A stretch of DNA of 14,462 nucleotides. Origin: UBA287 sp034190325 (GTDB taxonomy: Archaea > Thermoplasmatota > UBA186 > UBA287). Of the stretch, positions 1-6,981 are shown in pieces (position 1 is the stretch's first letter; every line of letters starts with the position of its first letter). A program made the position numbers and the translations under genes. The stretch spans positions 1 to 14,462 of the forward strand of contig JAXHST010000026.1 in assembly GCA_034190325.1 (NCBI GenBank). The letters run 5' to 3'. The notes under the pieces were generated by a model, which made no database searches, was not told the DNA's origin, and saw only the letters and a list, made by a program, of their open reading frames with translations.

Positions 1-77
1 CCCCAGAGAACTCTGTAGAGACAGAGAAGAGTTGTGAAGATAAGGACTACAACAATTATGTTTAGAAATCCTATCAT
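1..77 (-). CDS. mrpF: Mrp/Mnh antiporter subunit F (MrpF-like), N-terminal part only
   Basis: This is a partial gene running off the left edge; only the first 25 codons are visible. It starts at an ATG that overlaps the mrpE stop codon as ATGA (bases 74-77), the usual arrangement inside an operon. The visible peptide is one hydrophobic segment followed by LCLYRVLWG. That matches the MrpF/MnhF N-terminus, where a transmembrane helix leads into a conserved YRxxxGP-like motif. MrpF is a small membrane subunit of multisubunit Na+/H+ antiporters; related subunits occur in membrane-bound hydrogenase (Mbh) complexes. The identification rests on the motif, the hydrophobicity and the position directly after mrpE. 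Which complex the operon encodes cannot be told because the rest lies outside the window. Confidence 0.75.
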   Translation of the reverse strand, partial: MIGFLNIIVVVLIFTTLLCLYRVLW

Positions 78-547
78 TTCATGAACCTCTCTATAAAACG
101 CTCCATGCTCTCTATAGAGCCCGCAGCCTTTGGTGTAAGAGCATGTATTGTGTACTCCTCACTCACGATATCTATGGTTATGGTCCCGGGAGTCAGGGTA
201 ATGGAGTTTGCGAGAGCTGTCTTTCCCCCGTCGCTAATCAGCGTGCTCTCATGCTTCACTATCCTGGGATCTATAGGCATCTTAGGGTGCCAGACCCTGT
301 AGACAACATCCAGGTTAGCAACAATAATCCGATTGAAAAGATAGAAACAGTATGCAATAAACAGAAGAGCCTTTTTAGGAGCGCTCAGGCTTACGTCTTC
401 TTTGAAGAGAAGAGAATGCGTGAGAAAGGTCACAAGGGCTGAGCAGATAACACCAGAGATCAGATAAAAGGGTTCAAACCTCTGTGAGAGCAAAAGCCAG
501 AAGGCAAACAGCAAAATGAAAGCTACCAAAAAGCTTTTCCAGCGCAT
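74..547 (-). CDS. mrpE: Mrp/Mnh-type cation/proton antiporter subunit E
   Basis: This 157-residue protein fits the MrpE/MnhE family (about 160 residues). It has three hydrophobic segments, at about residues 5-22, 26-47 and 58-80. A hydrophilic C-terminal domain follows, with the family-typical ANSITLTPGTITIDI stretch near residues 113-127. MrpE is a membrane subunit of multisubunit Na+(K+)/H+ antiporters; its homologue also begins archaeal Mbh-type hydrogenase operons (MbhA). It appears to be the first gene of its operon: mrpF follows with a 4-base overlap, and the nearest upstream gene ends 103 bases away. No Shine-Dalgarno sequence precedes the ATG, but a TATA-like element lies about 25 bases upstream, which suggests a leaderless mRNA. 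The subunit identity is clear; whether the complex is Mrp or an energy-converting hydrogenase is open. Confidence 0.9.
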   Translation of the reverse strand: MRWKSFLVAFILLFAFWLLLSQRFEPFYLISGVICSALVTFLTHSLLFKEDVSLSAPKKALLFIAYCFYLFNRIIVANLDVVYRVWHPKMPIDPRIVKHESTLISDGGKTALANSITLTPGTITIDIVSEEYTIHALTPKAAGSIESMERFIERFMK

Positions 548-566
548 GATGAGTAATATAAAATAT

Positions 567-578
567 GCTATTTAACCA
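567..578 (-). promoter_or_regulatory. Candidate TATA box for mrpE operon
   Basis: Read on the minus strand this is GGTTAAATAGCA, centred about 25 bases before the mrpE ATG. That is where an archaeal TATA box would sit for a leaderless transcript starting at or next to the start codon. A second AT-rich element (TTTTATATTA, 555-564) is too close to the start to serve the same ATG. The call rests on position and composition only. Confidence 0.35.
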
Positions 579-650
579 TTTTGAAAGCAGAGTTCTCTCA
601 AAGATCTATATTGAAGCCATGGAACAGGTGACTATAACCACATTATAGCC

Positions 651-1883
651 TTATGAAAAGGGTTTATGGGATCTCATCAGCTTTTTTATCTCATCGCTGA
701 ACTCTCCTTTTCTGTACAGTATTCTTCCATTAACAATGGTTGTGTCGACCCTCTGCGTCGTGCAGTATACAAGATTTGATGGAGTGAATGGATAGATGGA
801 TCTTTCATCCACAAGAACAATGTCAGCCAGTCTTCCTTCATCTATTGCCCCTGCGTCTATACCTAAGGCTTCTGCGCCGCTCTGGGTTGCCATTCTTAAA
901 CATGTTTCATAGCCCATGATAGAGGGATCCCAGTGTGTGCTCTTGTGCAGAAGAGCAGCTGAGCGCATCTCTGTGAACATGTTGAGAGAGTTGTTTGTTG
1001 CAGCGCTGTCCGTGCCAATGGTAAGGTTACTACCTGCTTCTATAAGCTCAGGCACTGGCGCTATTCCATTCGCAAGCTTAAGGTTGCTTGAAGGGCAATG
1101 AACAACAGTAGAGCTTTTCAGCCCTTCAATCTCCCTTTTTGTGAGAAAAACGCAGTGCACAGCTATGAATCTGTCATCAGCAAGACCTAAAGATAATATA
1201 TGCTCTGCAGGCCTTTTTCCCCTTTCTTTCAGGAAAGAATAGACCTCTCCCTGGCTCTCACTCAGGTGCATTGTGAGAAAGGTCTCAGAGGCTATCTCTT
1301 TTGCCTTGAGCATGGTTTCATCAGAGCATGCATAGACGCCTTGAAGGGCAACCCCCCTGTTAACAAGATCACTCCTTCCCCCACTCAAGAAATGCTCGCA
1401 GTTCTTTATAGGGCTTCCTTTCTGCGTTGTCTTATCTTCATCCAGCACAGCCCATGCGAGAGCACACCGCACGCCCATAGCTTCTGCAACTTCCGCAATG
1501 ATGTCCTCGCTGTAATAAAAATCAAGAAAGCACGTTGTGCCTGTTGCTATCATCTCAGCCATGCCTATGAGAGCGCTCCTCCTTATGTTCTCCTCGCTAT
1601 TTCTGCGATCAAAAGTCTCTGTCTGCTTTAAAAAATCTTCCATGCTGAGATCATCGAACAACCCTCTTGCCATGGTTAGACCCAGGTGAGTGTGCATATT
1701 GATAAGCCCCGGCATAGCTAAGAGACCTCTACCCTCAATCTTTGATTCAGCTTCGCAATCTATCTTTCCTATCCCGCTTACCCTGCCATCCTCTATGAGT
1801 ATGTCTTTATCTTTAGTCAGCCCTCCATTTTGCAAAATATCTGCATGCTTTATCAGGATCTCCATACCGGTTATTAGTTTCAT
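651..1883 (-). CDS. mtaD: 5'-methylthioadenosine/S-adenosylhomocysteine deaminase-family amidohydrolase
   Basis: This 410-residue protein belongs to the TRZ/ATZ/MtaD branch of the metal-dependent amidohydrolases. The metal-binding residues are visible: HTH in PGLINMHTHLGLTMARG (His64, His66), His206 in TMHLSES with Glu209 as the likely catalytic acid, His243 in AVHC, and Asp292 in TIGTDSAATNN. A short beta-sandwich flanks the barrel at both ends, as is usual in the family. Characterised members deaminate 5'-methylthioadenosine, S-adenosylhomocysteine or 5'-deoxyadenosine (archaeal DadD). That would place it in nucleoside salvage after radical-SAM or methyltransferase chemistry, in the cytoplasm. 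The exact substrate cannot be read from the sequence. Met1 is used here; Met7 (1865) is a possible alternative, and neither has a clear Shine-Dalgarno sequence. It stands alone, with its own upstream region and no operon partner. Confidence 0.82.
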   Translation of the reverse strand: MKLITGMEILIKHADILQNGGLTKDKDILIEDGRVSGIGKIDCEAESKIEGRGLLAMPGLINMHTHLGLTMARGLFDDLSMEDFLKQTETFDRRNSEENIRRSALIGMAEMIATGTTCFLDFYYSEDIIAEVAEAMGVRCALAWAVLDEDKTTQKGSPIKNCEHFLSGGRSDLVNRGVALQGVYACSDETMLKAKEIASETFLTMHLSESQGEVYSFLKERGKRPAEHILSLGLADDRFIAVHCVFLTKREIEGLKSSTVVHCPSSNLKLANGIAPVPELIEAGSNLTIGTDSAATNNSLNMFTEMRSAALLHKSTHWDPSIMGYETCLRMATQSGAEALGIDAGAIDEGRLADIVLVDERSIYPFTPSNLVYCTTQRVDTTIVNGRILYRKGEFSDEIKKLMRSHKPFS

Positions 1884-1923
1884 ACTATAGAGGGCTTTGC
1901 AAAGTTCTCAAGTGCTCAGCAGA

Positions 1924-1933
1924 GATATAAAAT
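1924..1933 (+). promoter_or_regulatory. Strong TATA-like element upstream of a 20-codon ORF
   Basis: The sequence GATATAAAAT is close to the archaeal TATA consensus. A start site about 26 bases downstream would fall near 1955, just before a GGTGA ribosome binding site (1958-1962) and the ATG at 1967. TATA elements are roughly symmetric: on the other strand the same bases lie about 45 bases before the amidohydrolase start and could serve that gene, leaving a leader of roughly 15-20 bases. Which gene it serves is unresolved. Confidence 0.4.
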
Positions 1934-1966
1934 CGGGATGGAGCAAGAAAGAGTTTCGGTGAAACG

Positions 1967-2029
1967 ATGGATGTTATCACAAGCAAGGAACTGCTTTATG
2001 AGATCAGATCAGGAATTCTTTCATCTTAA
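1967..2029 (+). CDS. Possible small ORF, 20 residues, unknown function
   Basis: An ATG at 1967 opens a 20-codon frame (starting MDVITSKELLYE) that ends in TAA at 2027-2029. It has a TATA-like element at the right distance and GGTGA four bases before the ATG, which is better signalling than several certain genes here. It overlaps the last 26 bases of the oppositely oriented endopeptidase gene. A small hairpin, GTTTC-GGT-GAAAC (1953-1965), covers the ribosome binding site; read on the minus strand it is followed by TCTTTCTT and could act as a weak terminator for the hydrogenase operon. I recognise no homologue. It may be a genuine micropeptide, the remnant N-terminus of a lost gene, or chance. 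Confidence 0.25.
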   Translation: MDVITSKELLYEIRSGILSS

Positions 2030-2480
2030 TTCTCTGTATCGTGTCATAAAACTCCTCTAAAATCCTGTCCATGGACTGCCTGAGTTCTTGAGATATCCCC
2101 ATCTTTGGAGAAAAATCTTTTGGCTGAACGCCGAAAATGAAGATCTCATCGGGAGCCTCTCCAAGTTTCTTTGATATTTTTATGACGTTGAAGAGATCGT
2201 TTTCATGGGTGCAGAACCTGATCTCTCCTGTATCCTGCAGCACATCATCCACTGAAAAGATGCGGGTTTCTCCACATTTTCCACCAAAATCAACAGCATC
2301 CAAAATCACAACCAGATCAAATTTTGCCAGATCATGGATGAGATTGATTCCTCCTGTGCCGCCGTCAATAAATTCCACACCTTCCGGTTTTTTTCTAGCC
2401 AGGCCTTCCATCAACAGGATGCCTATGCCGTCATCTCCACGAAGTGGATTGCCAACCCCTATCACTCCAATTCTGCTCAT
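2004..2480 (-). CDS. [NiFe]-hydrogenase large-subunit maturation endopeptidase (HyaD/HycI family)
   Basis: This 158-residue protein has the hallmarks of the nickel-dependent hydrogenase maturation proteases. The N-terminus is IGVIGVGNPLRGDDGIG with Asp16/Asp17, followed by VVILDAVDFGG (Asp61/Asp64) and a conserved histidine in CTHEND (His92). The conserved acidic residues and histidine bind the nickel of the precursor. The enzyme then cuts the large-subunit C-terminus just after the last metal-site motif. The gene begins 17 bases after the hydA stop as the last gene of the hyd operon, so its substrate is almost certainly HydA. The start is supported by a weak GTGA just before the ATG and by the conserved residues starting at position 4. 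The last stretch of the gene (IKMKEFLI) overlaps the small plus-strand ORF at 1967-2029. Confidence 0.9.
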   Translation of the reverse strand: MSRIGVIGVGNPLRGDDGIGILLMEGLARKKPEGVEFIDGGTGGINLIHDLAKFDLVVILDAVDFGGKCGETRIFSVDDVLQDTGEIRFCTHENDLFNVIKISKKLGEAPDEIFIFGVQPKDFSPKMGISQELRQSMDRILEEFYDTIQRIKMKEFLI

Positions 2481-2497
2481 TCACTTTTATTCGCACG

Positions 2498-3799
2498 TCA
2501 TCTGAATTTTACATTTAAATAATGGGTTGAACAGGAAATGCATGGATCATAAGCTCTAACCAGCATCTCAAGAGCGAGTTCTACCTCTTTTTCTGTTTTT
2601 CCACCCGTTAGGAGAGCAGGGGCAAACAGCTCCATATCCTTCTGGATGTTTGCATGGTTCTGATTGGTTGGTATGACACAGTTGGCCTTAACACATTTTC
2701 CATCTTTATCATATGTGTAATCATGGAACAGGATCCCTCTCGGAACTTCAACACAGCCTATGCCGCGTCCCGCTTTAACCTCAACCTTTATTTTCTCATT
2801 TTCCAACCCTCTGCTCAGCAGTTCATCTATAATCTTCATAGAGTCCTCCATGCTGTGCACGATCTCTACTAGCTGCGCTATGGAGTTCATGAATGGATTG
2901 TAGCATGGTGCTCTCAATCCAAATTTGTCAGCAACCTCTCTTGCCAGAGGGTGCAACTTTGCACTGTTAAGATTGAATCGCGCCAGAGCGCCGACCATGT
3001 ACGATTCTCTGTTGTGTTTTGCGTATTTCGCTGTGGAGTGAGGCACAACCCATTCATTTGTTATGGATTCATACTCATTCACTTCATGTTTTCCTGTGTC
3101 CGTAGAGCTTATCACTCCATCATACAGGGCATACTCATCATCAGAGGTCAGGCCAATGTATTCCGTTTCTCTGGTAAATTCTGGAAGCCTGTCTGCGTTA
3201 GCCAGAACCAGGTCTACTACCTCTCCCGCCGTTTTCATGGTCTCTTCAATCCTGGATTTGAGGTGGATCAGCTCCTTTCTGGTAGGTATTTTTGTGAATC
3301 CTCCAACAACCATGGTTATTGGATGGGTTGTTCTTCCGCAGAGCGTATCACACATCTCATTTGCTAAACGATGGACTTTGACTATTTTAACCACCGCCTC
3401 TTTATTCGTATTGATCAACGGAAAGACACTTCCAACACCAAACAGATCTGGAGCCACCAGGTAGCCAACGTGAAGAATGTGGCTCTGTATATTCTCACCG
3501 TGGAGAGCGAGTTTTCTGAGCATCAGGGTTTGATCCGAAATTTTAACTCCCATAGCACTTTCGGTGGCTTTCAGAGAGGCCAGTGCGTGACCTATGGAGC
3601 ATATGCCACAGATTCTGGAGGTGATGATAGACAGTTCGCTGTAATCTCTTCCCACAACCATCGCTTCGAAAAATCTTGGGGCCTCTGGAACCTGCCATTG
3701 TATCTCTTCAACTCGTCCATTTCTGGAATTTAAGATTATGTTTCCATGCCCCTCCACTCTCGTAAGGTGTTCCACCTTAATCCGCACATCTTCGCTCAT
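2498..3799 (-). CDS. hydA: Group 3b-type [NiFe]-hydrogenase (sulfhydrogenase) large subunit alpha
   Basis: This 433-residue subunit carries the catalytic NiFe centre. Its four metal-binding cysteines are present: RICGIC (Cys64, Cys67) near the N-terminus and DPCISC (Cys420, Cys423) near the C-terminus. His426 ends the DPCISCSTH motif, where the maturation protease cuts, so a 7-residue tail (YLNVKFR) would be removed. HLTRVEGHGN at residues 11-20 is the usual N-terminal motif of large subunits. Length and motifs match the alpha subunit of Pyrococcus sulfhydrogenase and other cytoplasmic group 3 enzymes. The gene overlaps hydD by 4 bases and has a GGAG ribosome binding site inside hydD. The protein interconverts H2 with protons and electrons, passing electrons to HydD. 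The group 3b assignment comes mainly from the four-gene set. Confidence 0.95.
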   Translation of the reverse strand: MSEDVRIKVEHLTRVEGHGNIILNSRNGRVEEIQWQVPEAPRFFEAMVVGRDYSELSIITSRICGICSIGHALASLKATESAMGVKISDQTLMLRKLALHGENIQSHILHVGYLVAPDLFGVGSVFPLINTNKEAVVKIVKVHRLANEMCDTLCGRTTHPITMVVGGFTKIPTRKELIHLKSRIEETMKTAGEVVDLVLANADRLPEFTRETEYIGLTSDDEYALYDGVISSTDTGKHEVNEYESITNEWVVPHSTAKYAKHNRESYMVGALARFNLNSAKLHPLAREVADKFGLRAPCYNPFMNSIAQLVEIVHSMEDSMKIIDELLSRGLENEKIKVEVKAGRGIGCVEVPRGILFHDYTYDKDGKCVKANCVIPTNQNHANIQKDMELFAPALLTGGKTEKEVELALEMLVRAYDPCISCSTHYLNVKFR

Positions 3800-4554
3800 T
3801 TTTTCATCTCCGCTTTGTAACAGAACAGCTTAAATTTATCCAGAGCGTCCTGCAGTGTGAGGCCATATTTCTGCAGCACCTCAATCTCTGAATCCGTGTT
3901 TGGATCATCCAGCAACCCTCTGCATCCTTCACACCCTGCTTCACTGGTGGGGCATCTCGCATTACAACCAGCTCTGGTTACGGGTCCCAGGCAGAATTTT
4001 CCCTCTTCAAAAACGCACACGTTTCCTCTCTTTTTGCATTCGACACACACAGGATAATTCGGGATCTCCGGTTTCTTTCCAAGAACCAGAGCCGTAACAA
4101 CCTTACCAAATTCATCCCTGTCTATAGGGCACCCACGTATGTAATAGTCAACCTTAACAACTTCATCTACGGCTTTGAGTGGGAAAGCATCAAAGTAGGG
4201 ATTACCATTGATATTGATATCTGCATTGGCATATACCCTCTTTTTTACCTCCTCTACCGAGAACTGATTCCTTAGTGCATTAACACCACCGATGCATGCA
4301 CACGCTCCAAGAGCAACGAGGATCCTGGCCTTTTCCCGTATATCCTTCAAACGCTCCTCATCCATCGGTCTTGCAATGGAACCCTCTATAAAAGCTATAT
4401 CATACTCGTCGGAATGCTCTTTCATAGCCTCCCTGAAGGAAACAACATCTACGATCTCCACCAGATCGAGGATGGACTCCTCAGTATTTATTATCTGAAG
4501 CTGGCACCCCTCACAGCTCGCAAAATCAAAAAATGCAACTCTTGGTCTAATCAT
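3796..4554 (-). CDS. hydD: [NiFe]-hydrogenase small subunit delta
   Basis: This 252-residue iron-sulfur subunit pairs with HydA. The proximal cluster ligands are recognisable: CEGC (Cys14, Cys17), cysteines in GACACIGG (Cys85/Cys87) and GCP (Cys142). A cysteine-rich C-terminal region (Cys170, 173, 180, 188, 197, 201, 208, 211) supplies the further clusters expected in group 3 small subunits. There is no signal peptide, which agrees with a cytoplasmic enzyme. The ATG is preceded by a strong GGAGG inside the end of hydG and overlaps the hydG stop as ATGA; it overlaps hydA in the same way at its end. Its role is to relay electrons from the NiFe site of HydA to the HydB/HydG module. Confidence 0.93.
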   Translation of the reverse strand: MIRPRVAFFDFASCEGCQLQIINTEESILDLVEIVDVVSFREAMKEHSDEYDIAFIEGSIARPMDEERLKDIREKARILVALGACACIGGVNALRNQFSVEEVKKRVYANADININGNPYFDAFPLKAVDEVVKVDYYIRGCPIDRDEFGKVVTALVLGKKPEIPNYPVCVECKKRGNVCVFEEGKFCLGPVTRAGCNARCPTSEAGCEGCRGLLDDPNTDSEIEVLQKYGLTLQDALDKFKLFCYKAEMKK

Positions 4555-5381
4555 AACGCCTCCGGTAAGTTTTTGATGTCAGCATAGTTAAACACTGGAC
4601 CGTCCTGACACACGTAGATGCCGTTTATCTGACAGTGGCCGCACTTGCCAACGCCGCATTTCATGCGCCTTTCCAGAGAGAGAATAATGTGATCATCAGG
4701 CACATCCTTCTCTTTGAGCGATTTGATCACAAATTTGTACATGATCGGTGGCCCACAGATCACAGCATATGTGGTGTTCGGGTCAAAATCCGCTTTTGGG
4801 ATGATAGTCGTTATGACTCCTATATTTCCATCCCAACATGCTCCATCGGGACATTTGTCAACGGTCAGATAATGCTCTACATCATCCCTCTTTTCCCACT
4901 CCGCAACTTCGTAATCGAAGAGAAGTTCGCAGGGCTCCCTGCATCCATACAGGATGGTCGCCTTTCCATAACTCTCTCTGTTGGCAAGAACATAATTTAT
5001 CAGAGACCGCAGGGGGGCGATCCCTATCCCTCCTCCAACAAACAGAATATCCTTTCCTTTTAAAAAATTCGCATCAAAACCATTTCCGAATGGTCCTCTG
5101 ATCCCAACCTTATCACCCACATTTAACCTGTGCAGTCCGTTGGTTACATTTCCCACGGCGCGAACGCAAAGTTCAAATGTGTTTCCCTGTGATGGTGCCG
5201 ATGAAACGGATATGGGGGCTTCCCCTATTCCCAGAATAGACAGCTCCACAAATTGCCCGGGTTTGTGACCGAGAGATGTGCCATCATCCAGGGCAATTTC
5301 AAAGAGCTTCTCTCTCGCAGTCATCTGCTTGACACTTTTTATCGTTGCCTGCCTGGGCATATATATGGATTTCTCATTCAT
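4551..5381 (-). CDS. hydG: Hydrogenase gamma subunit, FAD/NAD(P)-binding with 2Fe-2S domain
   Basis: This 276-residue protein belongs to the ferredoxin-NADP reductase-like family that includes sulfhydrogenase gamma and dihydroorotate dehydrogenase PyrK. The flavin domain shows PGQF (41-44) and APISVSS (55-61). The NAD(P) domain shows GPFGNGF (96-102) and VGGGIGIAPLRS (115-126). A 2Fe-2S cluster is bound by Cys242, Cys247, Cys250 and Cys258 near the C-terminus (MKCGVGKCGHC). It is the site where electrons from H2 reach NAD(P)+, or the reverse. The ATG overlaps the hydB stop as ATGA and has AGGAAGTGAG upstream; Met8 is a less likely start. Position between hydB and hydD matches the Pyrococcus hydBGDA order. 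NADP versus NAD preference cannot be decided from sequence. Confidence 0.92.
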   Translation of the reverse strand: MNEKSIYMPRQATIKSVKQMTAREKLFEIALDDGTSLGHKPGQFVELSILGIGEAPISVSSAPSQGNTFELCVRAVGNVTNGLHRLNVGDKVGIRGPFGNGFDANFLKGKDILFVGGGIGIAPLRSLINYVLANRESYGKATILYGCREPCELLFDYEVAEWEKRDDVEHYLTVDKCPDGACWDGNIGVITTIIPKADFDPNTTYAVICGPPIMYKFVIKSLKEKDVPDDHIILSLERRMKCGVGKCGHCQINGIYVCQDGPVFNYADIKNLPEAL

Positions 5382-6436
5382 GCACTCACTTCCTTTAAAT
5401 CGTCTTTCTTTAACTCATTGAAAACCTCGGTTGGATCCGCGATATCCGGAAGACATACTGACCCGCACCTTCCACATCCCACGCACGCAATGAACTTAAA
5501 CTTATCGTAAAGGTATTTGCCCTTTCTCATGAATCTGTGCCTGTATCTGGCGGCCATGTCTTCCCTGAAATTTTCACCAGTTGCAACCCTGGCAAAATCC
5601 TCCAGCAAACATCCGTTCCACGTTCTTATTCTTTCTCCACCCTTCAGATTTAGATCCGGCACATCCTGAACATCGAAACAGTAACAGGTTGGACACACGA
5701 AATTGCAGGATCCGCACTTCAGACACTTCTCTGCTTTTTTGCTCCATAGCTCATTGTCGTAATTTTTTTCCAAAAGCTCAGGCAGCTCTTCGGGAGGAAA
5801 ATTAATGTGTTTCTCAAATTTTGCCAGAGTTTCAGCTTCGGCCTGTTTTACCTTCGCTATTGTTTCTGGATCTGCGGCGGAAGCATTCATATAAGTTTCG
5901 AGCAGATCACGCCCCTTTTCAGATCCCACCTCTATGGCGTATCTGTCACCAACGTCCGTTAACATAAGATCAAAACCGTGATCAGTCGTTGCGGTGTTCA
6001 TACTGCCCGCAAAAGAGTGGTGGGACACATTTTGCATGTTCACTCCAATCAGGATTGATTCTTCACGTTTTTTGAGGTAGTGACAGTCCGGATTTGTGTT
6101 TCTGAACACCACATCCATCTGTTCAAGGGCTATGAGATCATATGGGTGAATGCCTATGATGATCAAAGGAGTTGGATCAGACAACTCCTGAATGGAAGAG
6201 TTCAAAAGATCATATCTCAGCAGGGGCTCAGCAGGCGGTAAAAAGTACTTCTTTGGCGGTAAAACAGTAACGTCGTAGTCAAGCCTCAATTCATCAGCCG
6301 AGCTTAGAGTATCGTATACAAATTTTTCTCCTTTAGATTTAACTCCGACTACAGTTCTTGGGCCGTCCCTTATCATCGTGTTAACAAATCTCCCAAAATC
6401 CCCTTTTTCTATTTTATAGAACCGTTCTCTTTCCAT
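5378..6436 (-). CDS. hydB: Hydrogenase beta subunit, iron-sulfur electron-transfer protein
   Basis: This 352-residue protein matches the sulfhydrogenase beta family, which is also related to the anaerobic sulfite reductase A subunit. The N-terminal two thirds lack cofactor motifs. The C-terminal third holds two 4Fe-4S motifs: CLKCGSCNFVCPTCYC (Cys238, 241, 244, 248, with extra Cys251 and 253) and CVGCGRCGSVC (Cys318, 321, 324, 328), plus a lone Cys276 in TWNGC. It is the first gene of the hyd operon and likely connects HydG with the HydAD core. A purine-rich GGAGAGGGGTG lies just before the ATG and a TATA-like TTTATC lies about 30 bases upstream. In Pyrococcus the beta and gamma subunits have been linked to sulfur reduction; that activity here is only a possibility. 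Confidence 0.9.
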   Translation of the reverse strand: MERERFYKIEKGDFGRFVNTMIRDGPRTVVGVKSKGEKFVYDTLSSADELRLDYDVTVLPPKKYFLPPAEPLLRYDLLNSSIQELSDPTPLIIIGIHPYDLIALEQMDVVFRNTNPDCHYLKKREESILIGVNMQNVSHHSFAGSMNTATTDHGFDLMLTDVGDRYAIEVGSEKGRDLLETYMNASAADPETIAKVKQAEAETLAKFEKHINFPPEELPELLEKNYDNELWSKKAEKCLKCGSCNFVCPTCYCFDVQDVPDLNLKGGERIRTWNGCLLEDFARVATGENFREDMAARYRHRFMRKGKYLYDKFKFIACVGCGRCGSVCLPDIADPTEVFNELKKDDLKEVSA

Positions 6437-6461
6437 TTACACCCCTCTCCAGCAGACGTTG

Positions 6462-6467
6462 GATAAA
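6462..6467 (-). promoter_or_regulatory. Candidate TATA element for hydBGDA operon
   Basis: The minus strand reads TTTATC within GGATTTATCC, beginning 31 bases before the hydB ATG. The flanking GGAT/ATCC makes a small inverted repeat that could equally be an operator. A start site 26 bases downstream would leave too short a leader for the GGAGAGGGGTG ribosome binding site (6440-6450). A more distant AT-rich element near 6510-6522 may therefore be the true promoter. Confidence 0.25.
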
Positions 6468-6612
6468 TCCTTTCTAACGCCCCCCATACACATTACTGAA
6501 CTACGGCAATATTAATTTTTTCATTCCAGGATATTCCTGCGTTATCACAACACACATCATATTTTACAGAGGGCATAGTGCATCCTACCATATGAAGAAA
6601 AGGAGGTAAAAA

Positions 6613-6684
6613 ATGTACCATACCAGTAAAAGTAAGGAAAAGAAAGGAAAGAATATAAAGGAACAGATACGAAGGAATACATAA
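6613..6684 (+). CDS. Small lysine-rich ORF, 23 residues, or 5' remnant of a decayed gene
   Basis: A perfect AGGAGGT (6601-6607) lies five bases before an ATG that opens a 23-codon frame beginning MYHTSKSKEKKGKNIKEQ and ending in TAA. An AT-rich element (CATATTTTAC, about 6557-6566) lies at a workable distance for a promoter with a short leader. The peptide is highly basic with many lysines, as expected from the purine-rich tract, so composition alone could produce it. Beyond the TAA the same frame continues for 24 codons (including IKSWNLEDFREIVLQHG) to a TGA, and a shift of one base then continues to 6950. One in-frame stop plus one frameshift would fit a broken gene of about 110 codons. I recognise no family. 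Confidence 0.3.
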   Translation: MYHTSKSKEKKGKNIKEQIRRNT

Positions 6685-6959
6685 AAGCATCTGAAGGTAA
6701 TAAAGATAAAGAGCTGGAATCTAGAAGATTTTAGAGAGATCGTGCTTCAGCACGGTTGAAGAACATAATGAGCTGGGCAGTAAAACAGTATGAAACTGTT
6801 AAAACCATATCTTCCATGCTTGTCAAAAATAGCCATATACGCATAGATCAAGCTCGTATGATTGTAGCACATCGCACAGATGATGAATGCTATGAGAATT
6901 ATCGTTTCCACTGTTGTTACCCCTATACTGCATATTATCCTTTGCGCTAGTTGCGAAAA

Positions 6960-6965
6960 TTTATC
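6960..6965 (+). promoter_or_regulatory. Candidate TATA element for first glycosylase gene
   Basis: TTTATC within GAAAATTTATC begins 22 bases before the ATG at 6982. There is no Shine-Dalgarno sequence before that ATG, so a leaderless transcript is plausible. The spacing is slightly short for a TATA box. Confidence 0.3.
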
Positions 6966-6981
6966 ATCCCACTCACGCATT

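Larger units (their letters stand above)
6437..6981. other. Intergenic stretch between divergent hyd operon and glycosylase genes
   Basis: No confident gene fills these 545 bases. The left part holds the hydB promoter and ribosome binding site. From about 6594 to 6720 the plus strand is strongly purine-rich, with AGGAGG at 6601-6606 and a 23-codon frame at 6613. The frame after its stop (6685-6759) and the next frame (6756-6950) both read as protein-like sequence, so this may be a decayed gene. Two short hairpins occur: CGTGC-TTCA-GCACG (6741-6754) and AACAGT-ATGAA-ACTGTT (6784-6800). The last 30 bases hold a TATA-like element for the first glycosylase. I see no tRNA, rRNA, CRISPR or transposase signature. 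Confidence 0.6.

Noticed and set aside
1200..1631. 143-codon plus-strand frame opposite the amidohydrolase
   Set aside because: It lies fully within a gene with conserved metal-site motifs on the other strand, has no motif of its own and no start signals. Similar shadows at 2137-2505, 2951-3367 and 4635-5063 were rejected for the same reason.
1953..1965. GTTTC-GGT-GAAAC hairpin as a firm terminator of the hyd operon
   Set aside because: The stem is only 5 base pairs with a 3-base loop, and the following T-run is interrupted. It is mentioned only as a possibility.
6493..6690. 65-codon hydrophobic frame on the minus strand
   Set aside because: Its hydrophobicity comes from reading the purine-rich tract in reverse. 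There is no ribosome binding site and no family resemblance.
6880..6981. N-terminal extension of the first glycosylase, hydrophobic like a signal peptide
   Set aside because: It has no counterpart in the adjacent paralogue, a DNA repair enzyme needs no export signal, and a TATA-like element lies within it. The start at 6982 matches the KPPxDF-aligned start of the paralogue.
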